This document shows, piece by piece, positions 1 to 12,300 of a DNA stretch of 64,000 bases (the first letter of the stretch is position 1; every line of letters begins with the position of its first letter). Under the pieces are notes generated by a model. That model did not search any database, was not told the DNA's origin, and saw only the letters and a list, made by a program, of their open reading frames with translations. The DNA comes from Alviniconcha marisindica (lineage: Eukaryota; Mollusca; Gastropoda; Provannidae), in the NCBI GenBank assembly GCA_018857735.1, contig JABMCL010001555.1:846001-910000 (forward strand). Direction: 5' to 3'. The translations under genes were made by a program, and so were the position numbers.

Positions 1-295
1 TATGTCCAAAATTCAACATGCCTATATACAAACAAAACCCAGTCTCCACCCAAAAGAATAAACCCTTGATGACATGAGCAAATAAAAAAAATTATGCACA
101 ATGTTTAATAAAGATATTATCTCCAAAGGAAAAAAAAGCAAGCAGCATGCACGCACACACACATCCCAAAGGCACCTATACATTACCATCATCAAGTCTT
201 CAGGGGCATGATGCTCTGAATAAAATATGTTCTTTGAACCTCTAGAAGCCCCATTAAAAGCTTCACTGAACCCAGGGGTGGGACTTCTCTTTATG

Positions 296-481
296 TACAG
301 TGTACACTCTCCCTGGAAAGTTAGCACAGTGTACCCAGTGTTCACTCTCCCTGGAAAGAGAACAGTGTACACGTTCCCTGGAAAGTACACTTTCCCTGGA
401 AAGTCAGCACAGTGTACACTCCCTGGAAAGTTGGCACAGTGTACACTCTGCCTGGAGAGTTAGCACAGTATACACTCTCCC
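296..481. repeat. Minisatellite, about 30-36 bp unit
   Basis: About six imperfect copies of a unit with the core CTCCCTGGAAAG and CAGTGTACA. Overlapping open frames on both strands arise from the repeat, not from a gene. Bases 1-295 show nothing else recognisable. Confidence 0.85.
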
Positions 482-1424
482 TACCATGGATGTTTGTTTT
501 GTTTTTAACATTTTTTAACTGGTAACTATAAACACCACCACAAAAAGTGGTTATCACACAACATTCTGGTCTCTGGTATGATTAACAAAACAAATCGCCC
601 AATTTCAAGTGCCTGTCTCTTTACACCATGCCCTTGCATACAAGTCCAAAACTTGTAGATCTCAGCAAAATTCAGACAATGCTCAGAGTCCATTATGTTA
701 CTTATACATACAATAATGTCCACAAGTCATTTGCCAACTTACACATAGCTTTGTACAGATCTGAATGAAAAATGTTCATGTTTTGTGCTCCGTCATGATG
801 GCATCAAAACACTACATAAAGATGAGGTGAGTTGGCAATGGTACCACAAGGGTACCCGACCTACCCAGGTTCACACAGCTTTGAATATCTTTTTCAAATA
901 ATTATCACCTTTCTGTGAAGAGACAAAATAAAACACTGAAAAACAAACAAACAAAGATTTGCCCTGGCCAGTCTCAGTGAAAAGTGTTCATGCTTTGAGC
1001 TCCTTCCTGTACCGTTCAACACTACATGAGGGTCAAACGGGTCGGCTAGACCCCAAGGGTAGCCCAACAGCTGAGCCTGACTGGAATAATCTCACCAAAC
1101 AAGCTTGGGCAAGGTCGCATTTTACAAGGGTACTAACCCCCTTAGGAATGCTTCTGTGCATCATTCACTAAGCGCTACGCTGGAATGAAGTGAACTCGAC
1201 ACAATTTCTACAGCAGCTGTTCTTCATGGCCCAAACACTCACACACACAAACTTCCCAATCAGATCACACTTTTTACAAATACATGTGTTAACACCAGTG
1301 CATGTACTTTGTATGAAGCCCGTGCCACCAACTGCAAATGTCGCAACAGGGCAAAACTAAACTCATTAGTTTTACAAGGTCTGATCCACCATTCATGTCT
1401 GAAGTAGACCTGGGGAAAAATGAA
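482..1424. other. No gene seen
   Basis: AT-rich unique-looking sequence. A short repeat of CATGTTTTGTGCTCC / CATGCTTTGAGCTCC at about 778 and 989, each followed by a similar block, suggests an old duplication. No conserved reading frame. Confidence 0.6.
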
Positions 1425-1550
1425 GTTGAATGAGCCAGCTGGGCAAACACTGAATTCCTGAATGTAGGCCAAGCACACACAATCACATTCCGACCTGAAA
1501 CAGCCTTGAAAGGGGGAACCTCTGACAACTCTGGGTTCTCAGCAGAGAGG
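1425..1550 (-). repeat. Dispersed repeat, copy 1
   Basis: Its reverse complement matches bases about 62878-62995 over about 110 bp, both containing GAGAACCCAGAG and the segment ending in CAGGAATT. Shared translated fragments (ENPEL) are a by-product of the shared DNA. Confidence 0.65.
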
Positions 1551-1607
1551 ACCTTACGATTCATACATGTAGCAGTTGCTAAAATGTCCGCAAACCCTCT
1601 TGCATTT

Positions 1608-1945
1608 ACCGCTATTTTCCTCTTCACCCTCTTGCTTTTACTGCAGTTTTCCTCTTCACCCTCTTGCTTTTACTGCAGTTTTCCTCTTCACCCTCTTGCT
1701 TTTACTGCAGTTTTCCTCTTCACCCTCTTTTGTTTACTGGTTTTCCTCTTCACCCTCTTGCATTTACTGCAGTTTTCCTCTTCACCCTCTTGCATTTACT
1801 GCAGTTTTCCTCTTCACCCTCTTGCATTTACTGCAGTTTTCCTCTTCACCCTCTTGCATTTACTGGTTTTCCTCATCACCCTTCTGCGTTTACTGGTTTT
1901 CCTTGTCACCCTCCTGCATTTACTAAAGTTTTCCTCTTCCCCCTT
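1608..1945. repeat. Minisatellite, 32-bp unit
   Basis: About ten copies of a pyrimidine-rich unit with TTTTCCTCTTCACCCTCTTG and TTTACTGCAG. Because 32 is not a multiple of 3, all three forward frames stay open and rotate from unit to unit. Confidence 0.9.
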
Positions 1946-2054
1946 ACATTTACTGCTCTTTCCTCTTCTTTTCTTTCTCCATCCCTTTCATATTCAAATG
2001 CACTAAATTTAAAATCATGTGCAACAAATTCACTTCAGTGGATATTCAAAAATG

Positions 2055-2160
2055 TGCTATAAAAAGATAGTCACTCATTCAAAATCACATGCGAGTGCAG
2101 CGAGTCTGCTCGAGAGCAGAGAACAGCACTATATAAAAGTGATCAACAACAACAAATTCT
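2055..2160 (+). repeat. SINE tail fragment
   Basis: Contains AATCACATGCGAGTGCAG, CTCGAGAGCAGAGAA and GCACTATATAAAAGT. The same block recurs near 8490-8580 (minus), 9600-9660 (plus), 7335-7372 (minus, short) and 63840-63910 (minus). Confidence 0.65.
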
Positions 2161-2162
2161 CA

Positions 2163-2490
2163 GTGAGCCGGTTTGGCCTAGCGGTAAGGCGTTAGGCTGG
2201 TAAGCGGAAGGATCTCGGTTTGATATCACTTCGGCTCTCCTTTCTCTTCAAAAAGGTTGTGGTTTGTGGACACTGTCTTGTGACTTTGTCCATCACTTCC
2301 TACTGAAACATTAAAATGGCTCTCATCGCTGCCCATCTTAATGCAGGAATCATTGTGGTGGTGACAGTGTAGCGATAGGTATCTAATCTCCCTCTTCCCC
2401 CCACCTCCATACCCCCTTCTCCCCGTCCCTAATAAGCCTTATGGCTTCTGTGGACGTTAAGCACCATGTTTACTTACTTACTTACTAACA
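2163..2490 (+). repeat. tRNA-headed SINE
   Basis: The head (2166-2238) has a tRNA-like acceptor pairing GAGCCG/CGGCTC, an A-box TGGCCTAGCGG and a degenerate B-box GGTTTGATATC. The body ends with CCCTAATAAGCCTTATGG and CTGTGGACGTTAAGCACC, then CTTA repeats. The tail also occurs at about 20635, 21705 and 44655. The weak B-box argues against a working tRNA gene. Confidence 0.7.
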
Positions 2491-2699
2491 AATTCTCCGG
2501 TATTCATGTCTGCTTTTTCCTCTTTCCTTTCCCCTTCAATCTTCAACACACCCAGACACACACGCCAAGCAACAATCTCCTCCACACATTATAAAAAGAC
2601 CTGAATAAAAAGCTGTGTTCCTGACAAATCACTGTACATACAACTTACAAGGATCAGATAAAAAGCCCCTTTCCCAAAGCAAGGACATAAACAGGTATC

Positions 2700-3195
2700 C
2701 CAAAACATCCAGGAAAGAAAGACTTAAAAACAAGACATCACGGGGAAATCAAAAGACATCCCAAGCAGACAGAGAACACGGGAAAAATCACAGAGAACAC
2801 AAGACATCCCAATAAAAAGAGAATACAAGACATCCCAGATAACACACAGAGAATGCAGACAACACACACAGAAGACATCCAAGGAACCACATGCATCTCA
2901 AATAACACATAAAGAATGAGACAATACACAAGAAAACACAGACATCCCAGATTACACACAGACATCCTACATGATACGCTGAAAACACAGACATCCCAGA
3001 TGACACACAGAAAACACAGACATCCCAGATGACACACAGAAAACACAGACATCCCAGATGACACACAGAAAACACAGACATCCCAGATGACACAGAGTGC
3101 ATAGACATCCCAGACCGACACACACACACACACACCCTAAATAACACACTGAGAACACAGACACCCCAGATGACACACAGACACCCCAGATGACA
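2700..3195. repeat. Minisatellite, about 29-bp unit, downstream of M6PR
   Basis: A tandem A/C-rich unit with the core GACATCCCAGATGACACACA, regular at about 2960-3110 and diverged to the left. It starts just after the M6PR stop codon in the direction of transcription, so part may lie in the 3' UTR. Confidence 0.85.
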
Positions 3196-3241
3196 TAATG
3201 TGGTGAGAGGCACAATGAAAATGAAGGGTAGACACTGCTGT

Positions 3242-3361
3242 CTACATCGGTAGCAAGTTGTCATCCCTTTCTTCAGGCTCTTCTAACTGGTCATCACCCA
3301 GGCCCTTGTACGGGGAAGAGTTGCGGGCATCACGAGCACGACACACAAAGTCACACCCATC
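3242..3361 (-). CDS. M6PR: M6PR exon 6 (sorting tail and stop)
   Basis: Encodes the 39-residue tail from DGCDFVCR to DDNLLPM, followed by TAG (stop on + strand bases 3242-3244). The two cysteines match the palmitoylated pair of mammals, and the acidic-cluster dileucine end is the GGA/AP-1 sorting signal of the family. The acceptor is atttcag/GATGGG. Downstream (3241 to about 2700) is a minisatellite; I see no clear polyadenylation signal. Confidence 0.95.
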   Translation of the reverse strand, partial: DGCDFVCRARDARNSSPYKGLGDDQLEEPEERDDNLLPM

Positions 3362-6300
3362 CTGAAATATCACAACAGCCAAAGTCAGGATCAGGGGTCT
3401 TTCGACAGGTTATTCTTTCATGCAGTCATATTTAAATTTGACACTTTGACATGCTACTGTTCATTAGTTTGCTGACAATGTCAATGCTGCCACATAGCAT
3501 TTAGATTTCGAGTTAAACATGCCGCTGCTCATTAGTTTGCTGACATAGTGACAAGGTCAATGCTGCCACATACAAGTTAAGTTTGACACTTACAGTTAGA
3601 CATGCTACTTAGAGTTAGATATGACATAGTGACAATGTCAATGCTGCCACGTACAAGTTAAATTTGACACTTACAGTTAGACATGCTACTTAGAGTTAGA
3701 TATGCTACTGCTCATTAGTTTGCTGACACTGTCAATGCTGCCACAGACAAATTAAAGAAATCAGACAGCTGGTGTTCACAATGGGTCTACAAGTATAGCC
3801 AACAAGTCAGATTGATGCACACCCCTGCCTTACATGTGTTCACAATGGGTCTGCAAGTATAACAAGTCAGATTGATGCACACCCCTGTCTTACATGTGTT
3901 CACAATGGGTCTACAAGTACAACCAACAAGTCAGATTGATTCACACCACTGTCTTACATGTGTTCACAATGGGTCTACAAGTACAACCAACAAGTCAGAT
4001 TGATGCACACCCCTGTCTTACATGTGTTCACAATGGGTCTACAAGTACAACCAACAAGTCAGATTGATTCACACCACTGTCTTACATGTGTTCACAATGG
4101 GTCTACAAGTACAACCAACAAGTCAGATTGATGCACACCCCTCACCCTCTCTCACATGTGTTCACAATGGGTCTACAAGTATAACCAACAAGTCAGATTG
4201 ATGCACACCCCTCATCCTCTCTCACGTGTGTTTACAATGGGTCTACAAGTATAACCAACAAGTCAGATTGATGCACACCCCTGTCTTACATGTGTTCACA
4301 ATGGGTCTGCAAGTATAACCAACAAGTCAGATTGATGCACACCCCTCACCCTCTCTCACACGTGTTCACAATGGGTCTACAAGTATAACCAACAAGTCAG
4401 ATTGATGCACACCCCTGTCTTACATGTGTTCACAATGGGTCTGCAAGTATAACCAACAAGTCAGATTGATGCACACCCCTCACCCTCTCTCACATGTGTT
4501 CACAATGGGTCTACAAGTATAACCAACAAGTCAGATTGATGCACACCCCTGTCTTACATGTGTTCACAATGGGTCTGCAAGTATAACCAACAAGTCAGAT
4601 TGATGCATATCCCTCACTCTGTCTTGCACATGTTCACAATTGGTCTACAAGTATAATAAACAAGTCAGATTGATACACTCCCTTGTCTTTGTTCATAATG
4701 GGTCTACGAGTATAACCAACAAGTCAGACTGATGCACACCCCTCACCCTGTCTCACATGTGTTCACAATGGGTATATATGAGTATAACCAACAAGTCAGA
4801 TTCTTGCACACTCCTCACCCTGTCTCACACGTGTTCACAATGGGTCTATGAGTATAACCAACAAATCAGGTTCTTGGACACCCCTGCCTTACATGCCTCA
4901 AGATCACATTTTGAAAGTAACGCCCACAAATGACCAAAAAACTGATGGTGTTACAATGTAAACATCAACAAGAACAAAACTTCACAACAGTTTGCAGACT
5001 GTGACTAGTGGAATTTGGAAACTAGAGAAATGGCAAAACCCAAAAGTACTCACAGCCTGCAAATTGCCAAAATCTTTCCAGAACTCATAGTTGGGAATCT
5101 GTTCAACTCCTTTCGCGCCAAGAACAAAGCGTTGGTACAGCCCACCAGCAATCAGGTAGACGGACATCACACAGAAAAAGCTGTAAAATGGACAAAATGG
5201 ACAATAAAGTAGATCTGGAAGAAGAAAACCACCACCACACTCACATGGAGTTGGGGAGGGGGGGGGGGGGGGGGGGAGGGGAGGCAAATTGAACATGGGG
5301 AGGGGAGGGGAGGGGTGGAGGAGGGGCATGGTGAGAGACAAAGTGTGCAAAGAAAGCAGAAGCATGTATTCTAAGTTGGTGGTTAGTTAGTAATTGCCTC
5401 TTAATGTCCTGTCCGCCACACAGGGTCACCTCAGGACTCTGCCACAAGCAAATGCATGCTTCAAAAAAATGCTTCTCATATAAGCAAACCTTTTCCCAAG
5501 CCAAATCTACAAAATCAGCCCCTATTATATATAATACAAATGCAAAAGTACAAAACATGCAATAAACACATGCACACAAATCAAACAATTTTTTTTTGAA
5601 GAGTCAATCCCTTCACGACTTCTCCTGTTAAAAAAGCATCCACGGCTAGAACCTGCTGGACCCGTCAACCACTCCACCTGACTTGTCAGCATGAGATACC
5701 AGGAAGGGTTTGAGTAATCAGTCTAACAAAGTGCCTGAATATCAAAACCCTGAATATCAAAACAACACCTTTTCATGTTAAACTGCCACCAACCAAGCTA
5801 GTGTGCTTGCTGAAAGTGACCCAAACCTCACACCCCTTCTTGTGCCCCCTACCCCTTGTTTTATCACACACTGTGGCACACCGACCTATTTTGGTTGATC
5901 AGAGACCTCTAAAACCTGCCCCACTCCCGGAGCCCCTATACACTACAGCTGTATGTATGCCAAAAAAATGACAGCTATGGAAAAACACTGTCCTGGCAAA
6001 ATTCTGGGTTCCAAGTAAACCCCCACAGGCTACAGCTGTACGTCTGCCAAGAAACTGACAGCTATGGAAAAACACTGTCCTGGCAAAATTCTGGGTCCCA
6101 GGCTGCCAACCATCTGAGCAGCTACAGCCAATCAAAAAGTGGCAAACAATACTCTGTGTGCAACGTCCAAAGAGCGGTTACCATGTCTGCCCAGCAAGCT
6201 AATGCATAGCAACAGAAAAAGATACCACTGTTCACTTTATGCACCAATGTGAATACACTCACATAGCAACAGAAAAAGATGCCACTTTTCATTTTATGTA

Positions 6301-9300
6301 CCAGTGTGAATATACTCACTCAGCAACAGAAAAAGATGCCACTGTTCACTTTATGCACCAATGTGAATATTCACATAGCAACAGAAAAAGATGCCACTTT
6401 TCATTTTATGTACCAGTGTGAATATACTCACATAGCTCCAGCAAAAGATGCCACTTTTCATTTATGTACCAGTGTGAATATACTCACACAGCTCCTAAAA
6501 AAGATGCCACTTTTCATTTATGTACTACTAGTGTGAATACACTCACACAGAAACAGAAAAACATACCACTTTTCACTTCATGTACCAACATGAATATATA
6601 CTCACACAGTAACAGAAGAAGAAACCATTTTTCACTTTATGTGCCAGTGTGAATACACTCAGTCCTTTTGGGCCAAGTTTGAGAGGCAGTTAAAAGAAAA
6701 AAGTTCTAACTGGATAGATTTTCAAAAAATCCCACACTCCCTTTAAAAAAAAAAAAAATTGTATACTATTATAATTTGTGATGAATTATCAGTTTGTCCT
6801 GATTTATATGCTTTTCCTGTTTTTCACTTTTGTTACATATCTGCTTTTGTACAAGATTATATGTAACTTGTGAAGTGCATCATGCTCATGGTAGTTGATG
6901 CGCAACAGAAATCTTCCTTACTATTATTATTATTAAACGTTCCTGAGGCTGTGTGTTCCTGATTTTTAACATTACAACGTAACGTTAATTATTGCAACTA
7001 ATGTTTCAGTAACATGCATGTTGCATTGGTAGTGCTCATTTCCCAAGATGCAACGTACTGGATGCATGTAAATATAATGCCTGAATAGAAACATTACCCC
7101 CCCACCCCACCCCCAACAAAAAAGGTTCCTGAGGGCACTCACACAATCAAGATGATGGAGCCAATGCTAAGGGAGGATCCTGCCGAGGTCTGTACGTCAC
7201 AGACCTCTGGATGGGCCAACTCAAAGAGGTAATAGCAGTCTGAATCCTTGCCGTTCTCTTCCTCCAGCAGTTTCATCCCTGGAGAATTCTGCACACACGC
7301 ACAAACCCAATTGTTATCATTACTGATTGCTTTTGCATAGCGATGTTCTCCACTCTCGAGCAGACTCACACTGTCTTTGCATCATTTTTGGGCTGACCAG
7401 AAGATTGTGAGGTTGTGGGGAAAAAATGTGTGGGTTTCTGCATCCTATAGCACGAGCAACAAGTTACTGCTTGTTGCCAGACACATAGTGACTATGGGCC
7501 TTCAAAGATGGCACTGTAAACTTCGCAAATTCACTGTCACCACCCTCCATTGTGAAAAAGTACGCACCAGAAGTAAAAGCGGCCAAGAGACTTAAGCAGT
7601 GCCAGGTAAAAGTCAAGGGAGTTAACAACCCCACCTGAACCATCCAATACCCTAGGCACTTTGATTGCCAACACAAGATACTGTCAAATACTCACCCTGA
7701 TATAACCATACTGGATGACTGGGTGTAAAACACCAAGTAACTTACTTACTTGTGAGCTATTTTATCTCTCTCAGTCTCTGTCAGGCATTCCTCTTTGGAC
7801 ACTCTTTTATGTCAAAACTGAGAAGAAGACAAAAAAATCTCACTTCTCTTCTGCGTGCTGATTTGTCATTTCTTTCTTTTCTTTTCCACCAACCAATCAC
7901 TAGTAGTGTGAACTGTATTGGTCGTATGTGTGCAAGTGCGTGTACATGTGTGTGGGTGGGGGGGTGTACACGTGTATGCACGTGCAATGTATGTGTGTGT
8001 GTGTGTGTGCATGTGTGTGTATCTGTGTACAGGATGAATGCACACATCTGATTGTCTTTGTAAGTGACCCACGCTCTTACAAGATGCAACACCATAAATA
8101 TCATCACTGCCATATTGTTCAAATACACATAAGATGAGGACAATTGTTCAGCATCACTGCAATCCAGCAACTTACATCAGAAGCCGATGGGTCGCATGTA
8201 AAGAGGATCACAGCTTTTCTGGGCTCTCCATTGCAGTGCGTATTATAAGATTCACCCATAGAGTACTGCAGGTAAATCCAGTTTGCTGAAAGCATGAAGA
8301 ACACAAGTTCAGTGCATAGTAAAATTACGTACAACACTGCCAGTGGTTCCATTACCTCCTACTGGTCTCCATCACCATAATGGAGAAAACATTTTTTTAA
8401 ATTGTCAGCACTTTTTCTTTTTAGCCATCACAAATTTTAAGCATTGGACTCTTAAAGACAGAAAAGAAGCCAACCAGCACAGTTGTTGTTGACTAGTTTT
8501 CTATAGCGCTATTCTCCGCTCTCAGGCACGCTCAGTGCACTCGCATGCAATTTTGAATGAGTGACTATCTTTCTATAGCACGTTTTTTTTTAAACAACAA
8601 AGTGGTGTACTTACAGAGCTGGTTGGTTGTTACATGGCTGGTGCCACATGAAACTACTGCTGTCTCATCATGTTCTGCATACACCATACAACCATGCACC
8701 ATGTCAAGTCACTTCATGCAAAGCTACATACGTACGGTAGCAGAACATTTGGAAGAATGACCAGGATCTTTTATGTGCTACTGCGGTAACACAGGGGTGG
8801 AATGGATACTGAAATAAGAGCACAGAAAGTTGACCCAGGAGAAGAAAATTCTTCCACTGCTCCTGCAGGACATGAACCCAAGACCTTTCAATCATGAGTC
8901 TGGTGCTCTAACCACTGAGCTCCCCTTGCTCCCCAAGTTAATCTGCTGCAAACTGGTGGCATCAATGCTGACGTAATACTGACAGGCTGTGCATGAAGTC
9001 TGAGGTTTGGGGAGCTGGGATAGCTCCGTGGCAAAGCACTGGACTTATGATTCAAAGGTCACAGGTTCGAGTCCTGGCAGGAGAATTTTCTTCTCCAGGA
9101 TCAACTTTCTGTGCTGACTCTTATTTTGGTATTCATTCCACCTTTGTGTTACCACAATAGCATGCAAAAGATCCGGGCCATTCTGCCAAAAGTGCAGACA
9201 GCAGGGTACAGCTTAACACACATGCACCATATATATGTGGCTTTGCATAAAGTGACACCATAAACTGGTGCATTGCTGTATGGTGTACACAGAATGTGCA

Positions 9301-12300
9301 CTGAGATAGCAGCAGTTTCACACGGCATGAACCATGTAACAACTAAACAGCGCTGTAACTACACCACTTTAATGCATATTCAAAAACTATGAAAAGCTAG
9401 TCAAACATTCAGAATCACATACACATAGTTCAGGAGCTGTGTGAGAGTCGAGGTGGACGTCCTGGGCTGTCCGTCCTAACGAGCATTCTGGTTTCCGTGG
9501 ACGTAAAGCTATACTGAAGCATGCTTCAGCATTGGTCTCAGCTTGTCCCCAATATGTCAACTGACATCTGAGGACATTAAGCAACACTACCTACCTACCT
9601 TCCGAATCACATGTGACTGAGTGAGTCAGCCAAGAGCAGAGAATAGTGCTATATAAAAAGTTTGAGAATTTTTCCCGACATCCAAGGACATTAAGCCCCA
9701 CAAAAGAAGAACAACAGTTTGAGGTCAGGAATGCAAGTGCAAAATCTCGCTGAGTATGAAAAAACAACAACACTCTTTTGTTAATAAGTGCCTGTCCATC
9801 ACACTCACAGTGACAGACAGCTTCAAAAATATCTGTGAAGTCCATTCTGAATTTCCACATCGGAGATGAATACATTTGCAGCTAATGGAACCACTGACTT
9901 TACTATGGACTTTCCAGAATGTCTGGAAAGATTTGGTTTTTCACTGAGGATAAAAGCAGAACTGGGTACTGCTGACACATCATACCAAGATCAAGCTGAA
10001 AAGAAGTGGCTTTCTCAGACTGTAACATTTCAAGAACAGAATGACTGGACATGAAAACGACACATTTCAACCTCAAAAAACCTGATAAGTGGCTTAGCTC
10101 TCCATCTCATTTTTCATTGTTTTTCACTATTTAATTGTTGTTTAAATGTCACGTCGTAGCTTGATAGAGGGGATTACCCCGGAAATTCACATGTTGTGTT
10201 TTGTCCTAATAAATAACATTCTTCTGAACCTTTTATGTGTTTGGATCTTTTCTCAGACTGTGTTTATCCAATGGCTACAACCAACACACAGGGGAGTTAA
10301 TCAGCACTCAAAAGACATCACACAAACACAACAACAAAGACCTAAGTCACCTACGGTAACTCTTACCTCTGTGTGTGTGTGTGTGTGTGTGACAGTTCAG
10401 CATTTAAAAACAATTGCCTTCAGTAAACTTGTTGAACTTGGTACAAACAAACAACAGGTTCACACTCACAGTGATTCAACTTAAATACACTGAACAATGT
10501 GAAGTACTAGGTACAGCTTACAAATGAAATCGGCTACAGATCTTTCATTTTTTTTGCTTGAGAACTGAGATTTAACATGTCTAATCAATTATTATAATGA
10601 TATATTATTATTATGATTCAACAGATTGCAAGAACTGTATCCATCAGTGACTTAGTGACTTACTTCCAGCCATTATACTACTGGAAGTATATTTTCCTAT
10701 GACACTTTGTGGTTGGCCGGCCTCATTCTTCCTTATCTGAACAACTCCCTGGTCACCACTGGTCTGGCTAGCTATGGCATCTGTGCAAATTCCAATGTGA
10801 TAGATGTAGTCCTCCACCTCTACGGTGTACCTGAAACATGCAAGTAGTATTTCATTAAAGAAAACAGAATACATGAAGATCTACCGTGAATGATCTTTTT
10901 GCATGGCACACTGGTTCAGGATGAGGCACCACCACATGAAGTTTGGATACAAAAGGTTGAGCAGTTTAAAAGACATTATGTGGACAAACACTATTCAAAT
11001 TTGGGTACACTTGGCGCTGCTATGAATCTGATCTTGAACACATACAGCAGTACAAATATATATATACAGGTACTGCTTTAGGTTTCTTACCACTCTGTAC
11101 CTTATATGCTCACCCTGACATAACCGTATTGTCTTACCACTCTGTACCTTATATGCTCACTCTGACATAACCGTATTGTCTTACCACTCTGTACCTTATA
11201 TGCTCACTCTGACATAACCGTATTGTCTTACCACTCTGTACCTTATATGCTCACTCTGACATAACCATATTGTCTTACCACTCTGTACCTTATATGCTCA
11301 CTGACATAACCGTATTGTCTTACCACTCTGTACCTTATATGCTCACCCTGACATAACCGTATTGTCTTACCACTCTGTACCTTATATGCTCACCCTGACA
11401 TAACCGTACTGGTTGACTGGATGTAAAACACCAAGTTACTTGCTGTACCTCATATGCAAATGTGTAGAAACAATGTGTATGGGTCAATCATTTTTAAGTC
11501 CACGTAAAACATGCAAAGTGGTGACATCCCACGTGCCACGCGCCTTCCAAGTGACCAGTGCTGCTGTCCCCTACATGAGGCCCTCCACTCCAGTGAACCT
11601 CTACCATCAGTGGTTTTGTCCTGGTCCCTCAGTTTAGGTCTCACTAGATCAATTGATCTTGATTAAATTATGTCAGCTGAAGTCCTTTTGCACAGCATGG
11701 AACTCTACTTCAATGTTAATGGTAACAGCAACAGTTTTTCCTTTTGTTGGTAGGCCTACTGCAAACTCATACATGCTGATTCTGTGTGTGTATGTGTGTG
11801 AGAGAGAGAGAGAGAGAGGGGGGGGGGGAGAGGAGTGAGAGAGAGACAGCTGTAGCACTATCAGTTCATAATAACGATAATAATAACAGTCATTTCTACA
11901 GCGTCGTATCTCACCAACAAGGGTGAGCACACTGTGATGATGCTGATGTATCATAAAACTAAGTTTGGTTGCAAAAGGATAAAGCAGTTCAAACAGTTAT
12001 ATTTATTACTACGACCTTGACCTTGAAGATAGCAAACCTTCACAGACTGTGGATCAGTGGATGCTTGGGATTTTTTTATGTTCACACAGTTATCAGTGCA
12101 TGTAATTGTAATTGCACATGGGAGTTGTATTAACGCTGTAAGACTAGGAGAGTCTGCTGCTGGAAGTTAGCTCTGAAAGAAAAATCCATGGGAGGTTAAT
12201 CCCTTGCTGTGTTGGAAAGTTGAATCTGCATCAGCCATGTGGTGGATCCAAAGCTCACCCAACTGAGCTACATACCTGCCCCAGTCCTGATTATATTACT

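Noticed and set aside
2166..2238. A working tRNA gene
   Set aside because: Acceptor pairing and A-box are good, but the B-box is degenerate (GGTTTGATATC) and the sequence runs into a SINE body with a shared tail.
9008..9085. A working tRNA gene with a perfect B-box
   Set aside because: The same head and body recur inverted at 8940, so it is a SINE head; the D-arm and acceptor stem do not pair well.
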